Assembly: GCA_002733905.1 (NCBI GenBank)
Contig: NVXK01000016.1
Coordinates: forward strand, 1 to 64,000
Length of the DNA: 64,000 nt
Source of the DNA: Robiginitomaculum sp.
GTDB taxonomy: Bacteria; Pseudomonadota; Alphaproteobacteria; Caulobacterales; Maricaulaceae
Direction of reading: 5' to 3'
Positions 51,792-60,818 of this stretch are shown here, piece after piece (the stretch's first letter is position 1; each line of letters begins with the position of its first letter). Under the pieces are notes generated by a model, which saw nothing but the letters and a program-made list of their open reading frames with translations, made no database searches and was not told the origin of the DNA. The position numbers and the translations under genes are program-made.

Positions 51792-53846
51792 ATGGCCACG
51801 CTTAGAAAATGGATATATGGGTTTCTGTTTTTTTGCGGTGCATTATTAATTGCAAACGTTGCCTTTCCGCCGCCATTAGAAAAAGCCTATAATACCTCAA
51901 CTCTGATTGTGGATAAGAACGGTCAATGGCTAAATGCCTATACGGTGGAAAATGGTCGTTGGCGTATCAAGGCAGAGCTTGACGGTATTGATGAAAACTT
52001 TATTGCACAACTTATTGCGATAGAGGATAAGCGCTTTTATCGTCACAGCGGTGTTGATCCTATTGCTGTGGTGCGCGCCATTCGGTCATGGAAACATCAT
52101 GGGCGCGCTGTATCTGGTGCGTCCACATTAACCATGCAACTCGTACGCAAGCTAGAGCCTCGTCCCCGTACATTGCGCTCGAAAGCTATTGAGACTATCC
52201 GCGCGGTACAAATAGAAATGCGGCTCTCTAAACGTGAAATACTTGAGCTATACCTTACGCACACGCCTTATGGCGCTAATATTGAAGGTATTGTTGCGGC
52301 GAGCCGTATCTATTTTGACAAAACACCAAATCAACTGACACATGCACAAATTGCCCAGCTCATCAGTTTACCCCAAGCACCAGAAGCAAGGCGGCCTGAT
52401 CGGCATCCCGAAAATGCAGAAAAAACACGCAATAAAATATTGGCGAAATTGCATAAAACGGGCTTTATAACTTCACTTCAATTACGTGAAGCCAAAGAGG
52501 AAAAAATCTCTACGCGCAAATACACTCTCCCGAATGACGCGTGGCTAACGGGGCGGAAATTAAAAAACATTGCAACACCTTTATATCCCAAGATTACGTC
52601 AAGTCTTGATACGCGTATTCAAACCATGCTTGCACGTTTGGGGCGTGATTATACCCAGAGTGATCAGTTCAATGTTGCTGCTATAATTATAGATAACGAA
52701 ACGATGAAAGTTCGTGGTCACCTTGGATCCGCAGGGCGAAACAAACCCGGTGGCTGGATAGATATGACATCACGACCACGCTCTCCAGGGTCAACGCTCA
52801 AACCCTTTATTTATGCTTTTGCATTTGATGATGGTCTGTCAGCGCCGGGGTCATTTGTGCTTGATGCGCCGACACGATTTGGCAGCTACCAACCTGAAAA
52901 CTTCAATCGTCGCTATTATGGGCAGGTTCGTATTTTCGAAGCCCTCGGTCACTCTCTAAACGTGCCTGCTGTGATCGCTCTTGATAAGGTTGGAACAGAC
53001 AGGTTCGAATCTGCTCTTAACCTTACGGGAGCAAAAGTGTCAAAACCCAATAGTGTCAATAGTGATGCAGGGCTCGCGCTCGCCCTTGGCGGAGCAGGTA
53101 TGACGGTTGAGGATATCGCCATCCTCTACGCCGCTCTTGCCAATGGAGGGCAGGCAAGGCCGCTTGTGTGGCTTGAGAACGAAACGCCTCACTCTTCGTA
53201 TAAATTAATGAGCGAAGAAAGTGCCCGTAAAATCACGACCATATTGAGACAAGCCCCAACTCCGAATGGTCGCGTACCGCATTGGTTGACCCAAAACAGC
53301 CATGCCATAGCCTATAAAACAGGCACGTCTTACGGGTTTCGTGATGCATGGGCGGCAGGATATACCGACAAATGGACAATTATTGTTTGGGTAGGGCGAC
53401 CAGATGGTGCGCCACGCGTAGGTAAAACGGGACGTCAGGCGGCCGCGCCACTTTTGTTTGATATTTTTGCAAACCTTCCCGGTGTTGGTAGCGATCAACA
53501 CTATCAAAAAATACAATCTGCGCCGCGTGGTCTTAAAGTGTTTGGCGGCACGGCTATAAATCAACCTGAAATTCTATTCCCACCTAATGGCGCAGAAATA
53601 GCTGTTAGCGAATTTGGCAAAGCAGGACGTGGGTTGAGTTTCGCGGCACGTTCGCCAACAGCAGATCCATTGCAATGGTATGTGGACGGAAAGCCAATTT
53701 CTAGGCAAGAAACATCACGCAAGACGATATGGTATCCTAAAGGCAATGGGTTTTATAAAGTCAGTGTGGTGGCAAAAAACGGCTCCGCGACACATTCATT
53801 TATACGTGTGATTGCTTTCGACAGAAATAATTCGTACGAAAATTAG
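51792..53846 (+). CDS. pbpC: Penicillin-binding protein 1C
   Basis: A 684-residue bifunctional peptidoglycan synthase. ATG 51792 (TGAGGGCTAAT upstream) is preferred over ATG 51780. One N-terminal membrane helix (~9-27) is followed by the glycosyltransferase domain (I-E-D-K-R-F-Y-R-H-S-G-V-D-P; S-G-A-S-T-L-T-M-Q-L). The transpeptidase domain has S-P-G-S-T-L-K-P (S-x-x-K), S-L-N (S-x-N) and K-T-G-T-S. The C-terminal ~90 residues form the BiPBP_C domain specific to PbpC. It lies one base after the alpha-2-macroglobulin gene and is coupled to it. Confidence 0.95.
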   Translation: MATLRKWIYGFLFFCGALLIANVAFPPPLEKAYNTSTLIVDKNGQWLNAYTVENGRWRIKAELDGIDENFIAQLIAIEDKRFYRHSGVDPIAVVRAIRSWKHHGRAVSGASTLTMQLVRKLEPRPRTLRSKAIETIRAVQIEMRLSKREILELYLTHTPYGANIEGIVAASRIYFDKTPNQLTHAQIAQLISLPQAPEARRPDRHPENAEKTRNKILAKLHKTGFITSLQLREAKEEKISTRKYTLPNDAWLTGRKLKNIATPLYPKITSSLDTRIQTMLARLGRDYTQSDQFNVAAIIIDNETMKVRGHLGSAGRNKPGGWIDMTSRPRSPGSTLKPFIYAFAFDDGLSAPGSFVLDAPTRFGSYQPENFNRRYYGQVRIFEALGHSLNVPAVIALDKVGTDRFESALNLTGAKVSKPNSVNSDAGLALALGGAGMTVEDIAILYAALANGGQARPLVWLENETPHSSYKLMSEESARKITTILRQAPTPNGRVPHWLTQNSHAIAYKTGTSYGFRDAWAAGYTDKWTIIVWVGRPDGAPRVGKTGRQAAAPLLFDIFANLPGVGSDQHYQKIQSAPRGLKVFGGTAINQPEILFPPNGAEIAVSEFGKAGRGLSFAARSPTADPLQWYVDGKPISRQETSRKTIWYPKGNGFYKVSVVAKNGSATHSFIRVIAFDRNNSYEN

Positions 53847-53936
53847 CTTTATTTGGTAAAATCTGCTTCACTCTGCAATTGACCATTCACGGTGGATTTT
53901 ATAATCAGGAATCTACATCAAAAGCGCGAGTCTAAA

Positions 53937-55148
53937 ATGTCCAAGTCTAATTTCTTTCAACATCTCCAAAATGAACTCCAAGACATTGAAAACAATGGCA
54001 TGTATAAACGCGAGCGCCTTATCTCGGGCCCGCAATCATCACAAATTTCTGTGCTAAGTGAAAGCGGCGAGAAAGATGTCCTTAATTTTTGCGCGAATAA
54101 TTATCTTGGCCTTGCCGACAGTGCGGAACTCATTGAAGCGGGGATCGAGGCCCAAGCAAAATTTGGCTTTGGCATGGCGTCTGTACGCTTTATCTGTGGC
54201 ACCCAAACTGTCCATAGAGAGCTAGAGCAAGCGATTGCAGAATGGCTAGGCTATGATGATACAATTTTATACGCGGCCTGTTTTGATGCAAATGGCGGCC
54301 TGTTTGAGCCATTGCTTGGCAAAGAAGACGCCATTATTTCAGATAGCCTAAACCATGCTTCCATCATTGATGGTGTACGCCTGTGTAAAGCCATGCGCTA
54401 CCGCTATGCCAATTCTGATATGGCAGATCTTGAAACCCAGTTAAAACAAGCCCGCTCTGATGGCGCGCGGCATATATTGATTGTTACAGATGGTGTGTTT
54501 TCTATGGATGGCTACATCGCCAACCTACCTGCAATTTGTGATCTGGCAGATAAATACGGCGCACTCACCATGGTCGATGATTGCCATTCTACAGGTTTTA
54601 TGGGTAAGGGCGGACGTGGGACGGCCGAGTATCATAATGTGATGGGACGTATTGATATTCTTACAGGCACTTTGGGCAAAGCTTTAGGCGGTGCTATGGG
54701 CGGCTTTACCTGCGCCAAGCAAGAAGTTGTCGATATGTTGAGACAGCGTTCTCGCCCATATTTGTTTTCTAATTCACTCGCGCCTTCATTAGCTGGCGCG
54801 AGCCTTAAGGCGATTGAAATGGCCAAGAATGGTGACGAATTACGAAAACGCCTTTTTGCAAATGCCAAGCGTTTTCGTGCAGGCATGAGCAAAGCTGGTT
54901 TCACACTGCAAGAGGGTGAACACCCCGTTATTCCTGTCATGTTAGGCGAAGCCAAAATCGCGCAAGAAATGGCCAATAAATTATTAGACGAAGGCATATA
55001 TGTCATAGGGTTTTTCTTCCCTGTTGTTCCAAAAGGCAAAGCGCGTATTCGCACCCAAATGAGCGCAGCCCATACTCCAGAACAAATCGACCGTGCCATT
55101 GCTGCCTTTACTAAAGTCGGTAAAGAAATGGGAGTGATCTCATCATGA
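53937..55148 (+). CDS. kbl: 2-amino-3-ketobutyrate CoA ligase (glycine C-acetyltransferase)
   Basis: A 403-residue PLP enzyme cleaving 2-amino-3-ketobutyrate with CoA to glycine and acetyl-CoA. ATG 53937 gives the usual length; the frame is open to 53892. Family marks are [33 protein letters not shown] (PLP-contacting Asp/His) and [12 protein letters not shown] with the Schiff-base Lys. It overlaps tdh by 4 bp; the pair degrades threonine in two steps. Confidence 0.95.
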   Translation: MSKSNFFQHLQNELQDIENNGMYKRERLISGPQSSQISVLSESGEKDVLNFCANNYLGLADSAELIEAGIEAQAKFGFGMASVRFICGTQTVHRELEQAIAEWLGYDDTILYAACFDANGGLFEPLLGKEDAIISDSLNHASIIDGVRLCKAMRYRYANSDMADLETQLKQARSDGARHILIVTDGVFSMDGYIANLPAICDLADKYGALTMVDDCHSTGFMGKGGRGTAEYHNVMGRIDILTGTLGKALGGAMGGFTCAKQEVVDMLRQRSRPYLFSNSLAPSLAGASLKAIEMAKNGDELRKRLFANAKRFRAGMSKAGFTLQEGEHPVIPVMLGEAKIAQEMANKLLDEGIYVIGFFFPVVPKGKARIRTQMSAAHTPEQIDRAIAAFTKVGKEMGVISS

Positions 55149-56209
55149 CCAATACTGCAACACCCATAATTCCAAAAATGATGAAAGCGCTCGTGAAAGC
55201 AAAACCAGAGCGGGGACTTTGGATGCAAGACATGCCAGTGCCAGATTATGCACCAAATGAAGTCCTTATCAAAATCCATAAAACGGCGATTTGCGGTACG
55301 GATATGCATATTTACAAATGGGATGATTGGGCCGCAAATAATGTACCCACACCTATGATTGTCGGGCATGAATATGGCGGCGAAGTGGTTGCGATAGGCT
55401 CCACAGTGAAACGTGTGAAAATCGGCGAGCGTGTCACAGGCGAGGGCCATGTTGTTGGCAACCGCAGTCGGAATGCGCGTGCAGGGCGTTTCCATCTTGA
55501 CCCAGACACCAAAGGGATTGGGGTCAACCTCCCTGGGGCCTTTGCTGAATACCTTGTTTTGCCAGAGTTTAACGTTATTCCTTTAAGCTCTGATTTTTCA
55601 CTCGACATTGCAGCGATCATGGACCCGTTGGGCAATGCGGTGCATACGGCACTTAGCTTCAACCTTGTTGGTGAAGATGTGTTGATAACGGGTGCTGGCC
55701 CAATTGGTATGATGGCGGCGGCCGTGGCAAAACGGGCAGGTGCGCGGCGTATTGTCCTCACCGACATTAATGATTGGCGCCTAGACTTGGCCAACAAAGT
55801 TGCTCCGGGTATTCGCACTGTTAATGTCGTGAATGAAAAACTTCGTGACGTCATGGATGAAATTGGCATGAAAGAGGGCTTTGATGTCGGACTTGAAATG
55901 AGTGGTTCTCAACCTGCATTTGAACAAATGCTCGACACCATGATTATGGGCGGTAATATTGCGATGCTCGGTATTCCTGCAAAGCCATTTCCTGTAGATT
56001 TAGGCATTGTTGTTGGCAAGGCTTTGACAATTCGCGGCATTTATGGCCGCCAAATGTATGAAACATGGTATAAAATGCTTGCTATGCTCGATAGTGGTCT
56101 CGACATGACCCCTATGATTACCCACCATTTCCCTATCAAAGATTTTCAAAAAGCTTTCGATCTTATGGAAACAGGTAAAACGGGGAAAGTCATTCTGGAT
56201 TGGATTTGA
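55145..56209 (+). CDS. tdh: L-threonine 3-dehydrogenase
   Basis: A 354-residue zinc-dependent dehydrogenase oxidising threonine to 2-amino-3-ketobutyrate with NAD. It contains [10 protein letters not shown] (catalytic zinc Cys), G-H-E-Y-G-G-E-V (His-Glu) and the Rossmann [10 protein letters not shown]. The segment [12 protein letters not shown], where structural-zinc cysteines often lie, matches the tdh subgroup with reduced cysteines. Slightly longer than the E. coli enzyme at the N-terminus. The partner kbl gene overlaps it by ATGA. Confidence 0.94.
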   Translation: MTNTATPIIPKMMKALVKAKPERGLWMQDMPVPDYAPNEVLIKIHKTAICGTDMHIYKWDDWAANNVPTPMIVGHEYGGEVVAIGSTVKRVKIGERVTGEGHVVGNRSRNARAGRFHLDPDTKGIGVNLPGAFAEYLVLPEFNVIPLSSDFSLDIAAIMDPLGNAVHTALSFNLVGEDVLITGAGPIGMMAAAVAKRAGARRIVLTDINDWRLDLANKVAPGIRTVNVVNEKLRDVMDEIGMKEGFDVGLEMSGSQPAFEQMLDTMIMGGNIAMLGIPAKPFPVDLGIVVGKALTIRGIYGRQMYETWYKMLAMLDSGLDMTPMITHHFPIKDFQKAFDLMETGKTGKVILDWI

Positions 56210-56228
56210 GGCCGATACTATAAGCGCA

Positions 56229-57017
56229 TTATTGCGCAGTCCAGCCACCGTCTATACTTAGATTTGTGCCCGTAATATTTCGCGCAGCAGGTGAGCATAG
56301 AAAGAGTAGAGATTGGGTGATTTCATCAACATCAACGAATTGTTTTGTAGGTTGGGCGGCGAGAAGAATGTCTTTTTTGACGCTCTCTTCACTAATGCCT
56401 CTTGCTTTTGCCGTGTCAGGGATTTGTTTTTCTACAAGTGGCGTAAGGACATAACCTGGGGAGATGGCATTTACGGTCACGCCGTTCTCGGCACACTCTA
56501 GGGCAACTGTTTTTGTTAACCCAACTAAGCCATGTTTTGCAGCTACATAAGCACTCTTAAAAGGAGAGGCGACGAGTGAATGGGCGGAAGCTATATTTAC
56601 GATACGTCCCCAACCTGCGCTTTTCATATCTGCTAAACAATGACGTGTCGTATGAAAAGCAGAGGTAAGATTTATCGCCATAATCGCGTCCCACTTTTCA
56701 GGAGGAAATGTTTCGATGGGACTAACATGTTGTATGCCAGCGTTGTTGACCAGAATATCTACTGTACCAAAAGCAGATTTTGTTTGTGCGATCATGTTTG
56801 AAATTTCATCAGGTTTGCTCATGTCTGCATCGGAATAAAGAATTGTACGCTCTGAACAATCTTGAAGTGTCTTACGGATTTCTTCAATTTCATTTTTATC
56901 TCCAAACCCATTGAGAACAACATTTGCCCCCGCATGGGCAAGCCCTTTAGCGATTGCGAGGCCAATACCACTTGTTGACCCTGTAACGAGAGCCGTTTTT
57001 CCATCGAGATTAGTCAT
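56229..57017 (-). CDS. 3-hydroxybutyrate dehydrogenase (SDR family)
   Basis: A 262-residue short-chain dehydrogenase interconverting (R)-3-hydroxybutyrate and acetoacetate with NAD. The cofactor motif is T-G-S-T-S-G-I-G, then N-N-A-G-I-Q, the catalytic Ser in I-A-S-A-H-S and Y-x-x-x-K in S-A-Y-V-A-A-K-H-G. The C-terminal L-S-I-D-G-G-W-T-A-Q is the ending characteristic of bacterial BDH. It is the last gene of the minus-strand catabolic operon, overlapping the upstream thioesterase/MaoC-like gene by 4 bp. Confidence 0.88.
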   Translation of the reverse strand: MTNLDGKTALVTGSTSGIGLAIAKGLAHAGANVVLNGFGDKNEIEEIRKTLQDCSERTILYSDADMSKPDEISNMIAQTKSAFGTVDILVNNAGIQHVSPIETFPPEKWDAIMAINLTSAFHTTRHCLADMKSAGWGRIVNIASAHSLVASPFKSAYVAAKHGLVGLTKTVALECAENGVTVNAISPGYVLTPLVEKQIPDTAKARGISEESVKKDILLAAQPTKQFVDVDEITQSLLFLCSPAARNITGTNLSIDGGWTAQ

Positions 57018-57370
57018 TTAACATCCTTTATGAAAACCAAAGCGCGTCCAGAGCAAATGGTTTGCCCCTCTGCGTTCACGCACATTGTTTCTAAATCTAC
57101 CAAGTGTTTTTCTGGTCGTAATCGTGTAATTGTTACGCTGGCTGTAATGACGTCATCAATATAGACAGCGTGCATATATTCTGTTTCTTGCTTGAGGTAA
57201 TTTGTACCAAGACCTGGGAGTTTCATGCCCAGTAAATAGGAAAACAAACTGGCGAGGAGGGGGTCTGGAACTTGGTTGTCGGTAGGAAGCTCCCCACCGA
57301 GTTCGTAATAGCTACGTAAATCTTGCCCAGAAAAAGACCTCTTAATTTCTACCTTATGTCCGACTTGCAT
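57014..57370 (-). CDS. MaoC-like hot-dog fold protein
   Basis: A 118-residue hot-dog protein; ATG 57370 (M-Q-V-G-H-K-V-E-I-K) is preferred, and the frame is open to 57409 inside the upstream gene. It resembles MaoC dehydratases in the start (V-E-I-K-R-S-F-S-G-Q-D-L-R-S-Y), the L-P-G-L-G-T-N-Y-L segment and V-T-I-T-R-L-R-P-E-K. However, the catalytic D-x-N-P-x-H motif is missing (G-G-E-L-P-T-D-N-Q-V-P). It may form a heterodimer with the adjacent MaoC protein, supplying a structural half, as in some two-subunit hydratases. Confidence 0.7.
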   Translation of the reverse strand: MQVGHKVEIKRSFSGQDLRSYYELGGELPTDNQVPDPLLASLFSYLLGMKLPGLGTNYLKQETEYMHAVYIDDVITASVTITRLRPEKHLVDLETMCVNAEGQTICSGRALVFIKDVK

Positions 57371-57755
57371 GTACGTCTTTCTTGGTAGAAACCATGGCTT
57401 CTCCCTCACAGGTTACAGTATCATCACTTAGACGACGCACTTGTAGTTTTATATGATGGGTGTTCGATATGGTCTTGATTAATGTGGTGGAAAATTTCAT
57501 TTCATCACCCGTAAATGTTGGTGCGGTGAATTTAACCTGATGAGAAATTTGTTTTCCATTTTTGATGAGTTGGTCCGTTAAGCCACGCAAAATTGTGACA
57601 AGCAACGCACCATGTGCAACTGTTTTTCCAAACTTTGTTTTTGCAGAAAAAACGGGGTCAACATGTATCGGGTTATAGTCACCACTTAAGGCCGCAAAAC
57701 GATTAAAATCGTCTTGCGTCAGCGTTTTTATAATTTCAACGTGGGTTTGTGTCAT
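57354..57755 (-). CDS. MaoC family enoyl-CoA hydratase (PhaJ-like)
   Basis: A 133-residue hot-dog hydratase. The catalytic motif is intact: S-G-D-Y-N-P-I-H-V-D (Asp and His, ~28-37), followed by F-G-K-T-V-A-H-G-A-L. R-specific enoyl-CoA hydratases of this type add water to trans-2-enoyl-CoA to give (R)-3-hydroxyacyl-CoA, or the reverse. Its start overlaps the acyl-CoA synthetase stop (4 bp) and its end overlaps the second MaoC-like gene, so the two products may be made in equal amounts. Confidence 0.85.
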   Translation of the reverse strand: MTQTHVEIIKTLTQDDFNRFAALSGDYNPIHVDPVFSAKTKFGKTVAHGALLVTILRGLTDQLIKNGKQISHQVKFTAPTFTGDEMKFSTTLIKTISNTHHIKLQVRRLSDDTVTCEGEAMVSTKKDVHASRT

Positions 57756-59254
57756 AATTCGCTCGGCAAGGTCAGAAGGTGTTTTCGTGTTTTTCCAGCA
57801 GCTGTCCGTGGAAATTCGGAGACTGTACTAAAAGATTTTGGAACCTTAAAACGTGCCAAGTTTTCTGAACAAAACAAAGTAAGCGCGTCAGTATCTAGCG
57901 TATATCCTTGCCGTAGCATGATAAATGCATGCCCGACTTCACCCCATTTTTCGTCCACTTTACCAATGATTGCAGCCTCAAGAACAGAGGGGTGTGTTGC
58001 GAGAAGGTTTTCTATTTCGATAGGAAAGACATTTTCACCACCTGAAATAAACATATCCTTTGAACGTCCAACGATATAATAAAAACCATCTTCATCTTGC
58101 CTTGCAATATCTCCAGATTTTAGCCAACCGTCCTTTGAAAATGCTTTCGCAGTTTCCTGTGGGTTTTGATAATATCCCGGCGTTATTCCTGACCCTGAGA
58201 TTTCAAGCTCGCCTTCATCGCCTTTTTTTACGATCTTGCCATATGTATCGACAATACGTACACAAGAGAGAATTTGAGGTTTCCCAACTGATCCAATTTT
58301 TGATTGAACATGCGCCTCATCCATCAAAAAAAGTGTGGGCCCAGTCTCTGTCATCCCCATACCATTACAGACAAGCGCACCTTTATCAGCAAATTTTCGA
58401 ATTAAAATATCTGGCATAGGTGCACCGCCACATCCAAATGAGCGTGTTTTATCAAGGTTTATGTCTGCAAATTCTGGGTGTTCTGCCAATGCCTGATACA
58501 CAGCAGGCACAGCAAAGAAAGTATCTATTTCTCCGACGGACAAGAGGTCGATAACTTTGTCAGCATCAAATCCATCAAGGAGTTTTATTTTCCCTCCATT
58601 CATGAAGGTAGGCAAAGTATGTAAATTAATGCCCGCTGTATGAAACAGAGGTAGGAAATTTAGTGTGCAGTCATCCGAAGTAATATTAATGGCTTGCCCA
58701 ACATTGATCGCATTTACTAAAGCCATTTGGTAGGTCTGTATGACCGCTTTGGGTGTGCCAGTTGTACCTGATGTATAGAGCAAATACCAAATATCATCAC
58801 TGGGCCAAACTTCACGTGTTTTCAGCGGTGAAAATGTCATTAATTCTTGTTCAAAAGCAATATTATCAAGCGCGAGCAGGGGGCCGAGCCCCGAGAAAAT
58901 TTCTATGGCCGTTTTCGCATCTTCTTTTCCATAGACGAGTATTTTTGGATTACAATTGGAAATAATTGGCGTGAGTTCGGCAGCCGGCATGCGCCAATTT
59001 AACGGAACAAGAATTGCACCTAGTTTTGCACACGCAAATAAAATTTCAAAAAACTCAATTCGCCCTCTACAAAGGATAGAGACCTTATCCAAAGGCTGGA
59101 CATCCATATCTTGTAGCCATGCAGCAAAGCGAGACGCTCTATCTTCGATATCGCTATACGTGCGTGTCTCACCCGAGATTAAATCTTCAAATGCGATTTT
59201 CTCAGGGGTTAAATGCGCCCGTTTTCTCGTTAAATCGAATAAATCAAGGCCCAT
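57752..59254 (-). CDS. AMP-dependent acyl-CoA synthetase/ligase
   Basis: A 500-residue ANL-superfamily enzyme that activates a carboxylic acid through an acyl-AMP to the CoA thioester. P-loop motif Y-T-S-G-T-T-G-T-P-K-A (~162-172), N-G-M-G-M-T-E-T-G-P (A5), S-G-D-I-A-R (A7 Asp) and G-R-S-K-D-M-F-I-S-G-G-E-N-V-F-P (A8 hinge) are all present. The C-terminal lysine lies in A-A-G-K-T-R-K. Substrate not decidable, but medium- or long-chain or 3-hydroxy acids would fit the neighbours. Stop and start overlap both adjacent genes. Confidence 0.9.
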   Translation of the reverse strand: MGLDLFDLTRKRAHLTPEKIAFEDLISGETRTYSDIEDRASRFAAWLQDMDVQPLDKVSILCRGRIEFFEILFACAKLGAILVPLNWRMPAAELTPIISNCNPKILVYGKEDAKTAIEIFSGLGPLLALDNIAFEQELMTFSPLKTREVWPSDDIWYLLYTSGTTGTPKAVIQTYQMALVNAINVGQAINITSDDCTLNFLPLFHTAGINLHTLPTFMNGGKIKLLDGFDADKVIDLLSVGEIDTFFAVPAVYQALAEHPEFADINLDKTRSFGCGGAPMPDILIRKFADKGALVCNGMGMTETGPTLFLMDEAHVQSKIGSVGKPQILSCVRIVDTYGKIVKKGDEGELEISGSGITPGYYQNPQETAKAFSKDGWLKSGDIARQDEDGFYYIVGRSKDMFISGGENVFPIEIENLLATHPSVLEAAIIGKVDEKWGEVGHAFIMLRQGYTLDTDALTLFCSENLARFKVPKSFSTVSEFPRTAAGKTRKHLLTLPSEL

Positions 59255-59874
59255 TATTTTATACCAAGACCATTTTCCAGCAAATCACTTACAGCATCGG
59301 CAATTTCGGAAGGGTCACGTGTATCATCCCAAACACCATATTTAAGACCGAGAAACACACTCATGCCAATTAACGCCCACGCGCGTTCTTCATCATGACC
59401 TGAACGAATTTCGCCTTTCTTGGCGGCGTCGGCGAGATTGCGAGTATAGCTTTCGGCAAAGATAGAATAATATTCGACATAGCTATCATTGGCGACAAAT
59501 TGCGCTTCCATAACAATACGGTACAAATCTTTATGTTCGCGTGCGAATTCGATAAAGGCAGCAATACCCATACGTTCGGCCGAAAGACGATCAGGTGCGC
59601 CCGCAATCCTTGTGGAGATCCATTCGCGGGTTAATTCCCCCATATGGGAAACAAGTGCACGAAACACAATTTCTTTGCTTTTATAATAGGTGTAAAATGT
59701 ACCCAAAGCGACACCAGCCGTTTTGGTAATATCAGTTATCCCCGTTTCATGAAACCCCTTGGAACCGAACTCTGATGCGGCGGCTTGAAGGATTTTATCA
59801 CGGGTGCGTTTCCCTCTTGCTGTTCTTGGTTCAGTCATTGTTTTTGGCTTTTTTAAAGTTGAATGTTGATTCAT
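59254..59874 (-). CDS. TetR/AcrR family transcriptional regulator
   Basis: A 206-residue regulator. The N-terminal helix-turn-helix domain (~20-65) is R-D-K-I-L-Q-A-A-A-S-E-F-G-S-K-G-F, then T-K-T-A-G-V-A-L-G-T-F-Y-T-Y-Y-K-S-K. The C-terminal ligand-binding domain is helical. It is the first gene of the minus operon and divergent from the alpha/beta hydrolase and TonB receptor genes, so it probably represses both directions from the 53-bp intergenic region. A shorter start at M-T-E-P-R-T-A is possible. An acyl-CoA or fatty-acid-like effector is plausible. Confidence 0.9.
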   Translation of the reverse strand: MNQHSTLKKPKTMTEPRTARGKRTRDKILQAAASEFGSKGFHETGITDITKTAGVALGTFYTYYKSKEIVFRALVSHMGELTREWISTRIAGAPDRLSAERMGIAAFIEFAREHKDLYRIVMEAQFVANDSYVEYYSIFAESYTRNLADAAKKGEIRSGHDEERAWALIGMSVFLGLKYGVWDDTRDPSEIADAVSDLLENGLGIK

Positions 59875-59880
59875 GTTTCA

Positions 59881-59911
59881 TATTGTGCATACTCCTTCTA
59901 GAAATACAATA
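59881..59911. promoter_or_regulatory. Candidate TetR operator in the divergent promoter region
   Basis: TATTGT (59881-59886) and ACAATA (59906-59911) form an inverted repeat, with an internal TTCTAGAA palindrome (59896-59903). The whole space between the divergent start codons is only 53 bp, so a regulator here would control both units. Confidence 0.4.
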
Positions 59912-59927
59912 AGGGATTCTTCTGGGT

Positions 59928-60818
59928 ATGCAAAAATTTGTGACATTAAATGGAGCAAAAATAGCCTATAGTGATGTAGGACAGGGCACGCCAATCGTAT
60001 GCGTTCATGGCTGGGCCATGAATAAAGATACTTTCACTGATCTTGCACACAATCTCTCAAACGAGTTTAGAGTGATTAGCATCGACCTTGCTGGACATGG
60101 CGCTTCGCGTAATACTAGCGGCCCATACACGATTGAACGCGCCGCAGATGATGTGTACTTATTATGTGAAGCATTAGATTTGACCAACATTATTGCTCTA
60201 GGTTGGTCAATGGGCATGCATGTTTGGTGGGAATTAATCAGTCGCTACGGCGAGGCACGATTAGCAGGGCTCGTCATCGAAGACATGTCACCAAAAATAT
60301 ACAATACAGATGAATGGAAATATGGCACGCTCAATGGGCGCACAATTGACGGTATTGATGATATGCTCGATGATATGCTCCAAGATTGGACGACATTTTC
60401 ATACCGTTTGGTACCTCGAATTTTTGCTAAAGGTCTTGGTGGTAAGTGGGCGGCACTCGCTGAAAGTGCAATGAGAGACACCTTAGATAATACGCCCGAG
60501 ATTATGGCGAGTTATTGGCGGTCTATGGCGGCGCAAGATTACCGCGCTTTATTGCCAAACATAAAATCCCCCACATTGATCATGCGCGGAGGACTTAGCC
60601 AATTGTACGGATCAGGCGTTGCTGATTACCTACAACAAGAACTCAAAAATTCAATACTTATGCTTTTCGCGCAATCTGGTCATGCGCCACATATCGAACA
60701 GCCAGAACAATTCACCAAGACCTTGGCAAATTTTGCCGTTGGGGTTCAAAGCGTAGTGAAAAAATCAACACAACAATCAGTAAACACAAAAAAGGGAGAC
60801 CATCATGTCCAAGTTTAA
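59928..60818 (+). CDS. Alpha/beta hydrolase
   Basis: A 296-residue cytoplasmic alpha/beta hydrolase. The oxyanion strand is V-C-V-H-G-W-A-M-N (~25-33), the nucleophile elbow is G-W-S-M-G (Ser ~91) and the catalytic His is in S-G-H-A-P-H-I-E near residue 250. The lid region is rich in Asp and Met (D-D-M-L-D-D-M-L). Likely an esterase or lactonase that cleaves the compound imported through the adjacent TonB receptor. It overlaps the receptor gene by 14 bp, so the two are translationally coupled. Confidence 0.87.
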   Translation: MQKFVTLNGAKIAYSDVGQGTPIVCVHGWAMNKDTFTDLAHNLSNEFRVISIDLAGHGASRNTSGPYTIERAADDVYLLCEALDLTNIIALGWSMGMHVWWELISRYGEARLAGLVIEDMSPKIYNTDEWKYGTLNGRTIDGIDDMLDDMLQDWTTFSYRLVPRIFAKGLGGKWAALAESAMRDTLDNTPEIMASYWRSMAAQDYRALLPNIKSPTLIMRGGLSQLYGSGVADYLQQELKNSILMLFAQSGHAPHIEQPEQFTKTLANFAVGVQSVVKKSTQQSVNTKKGDHHVQV

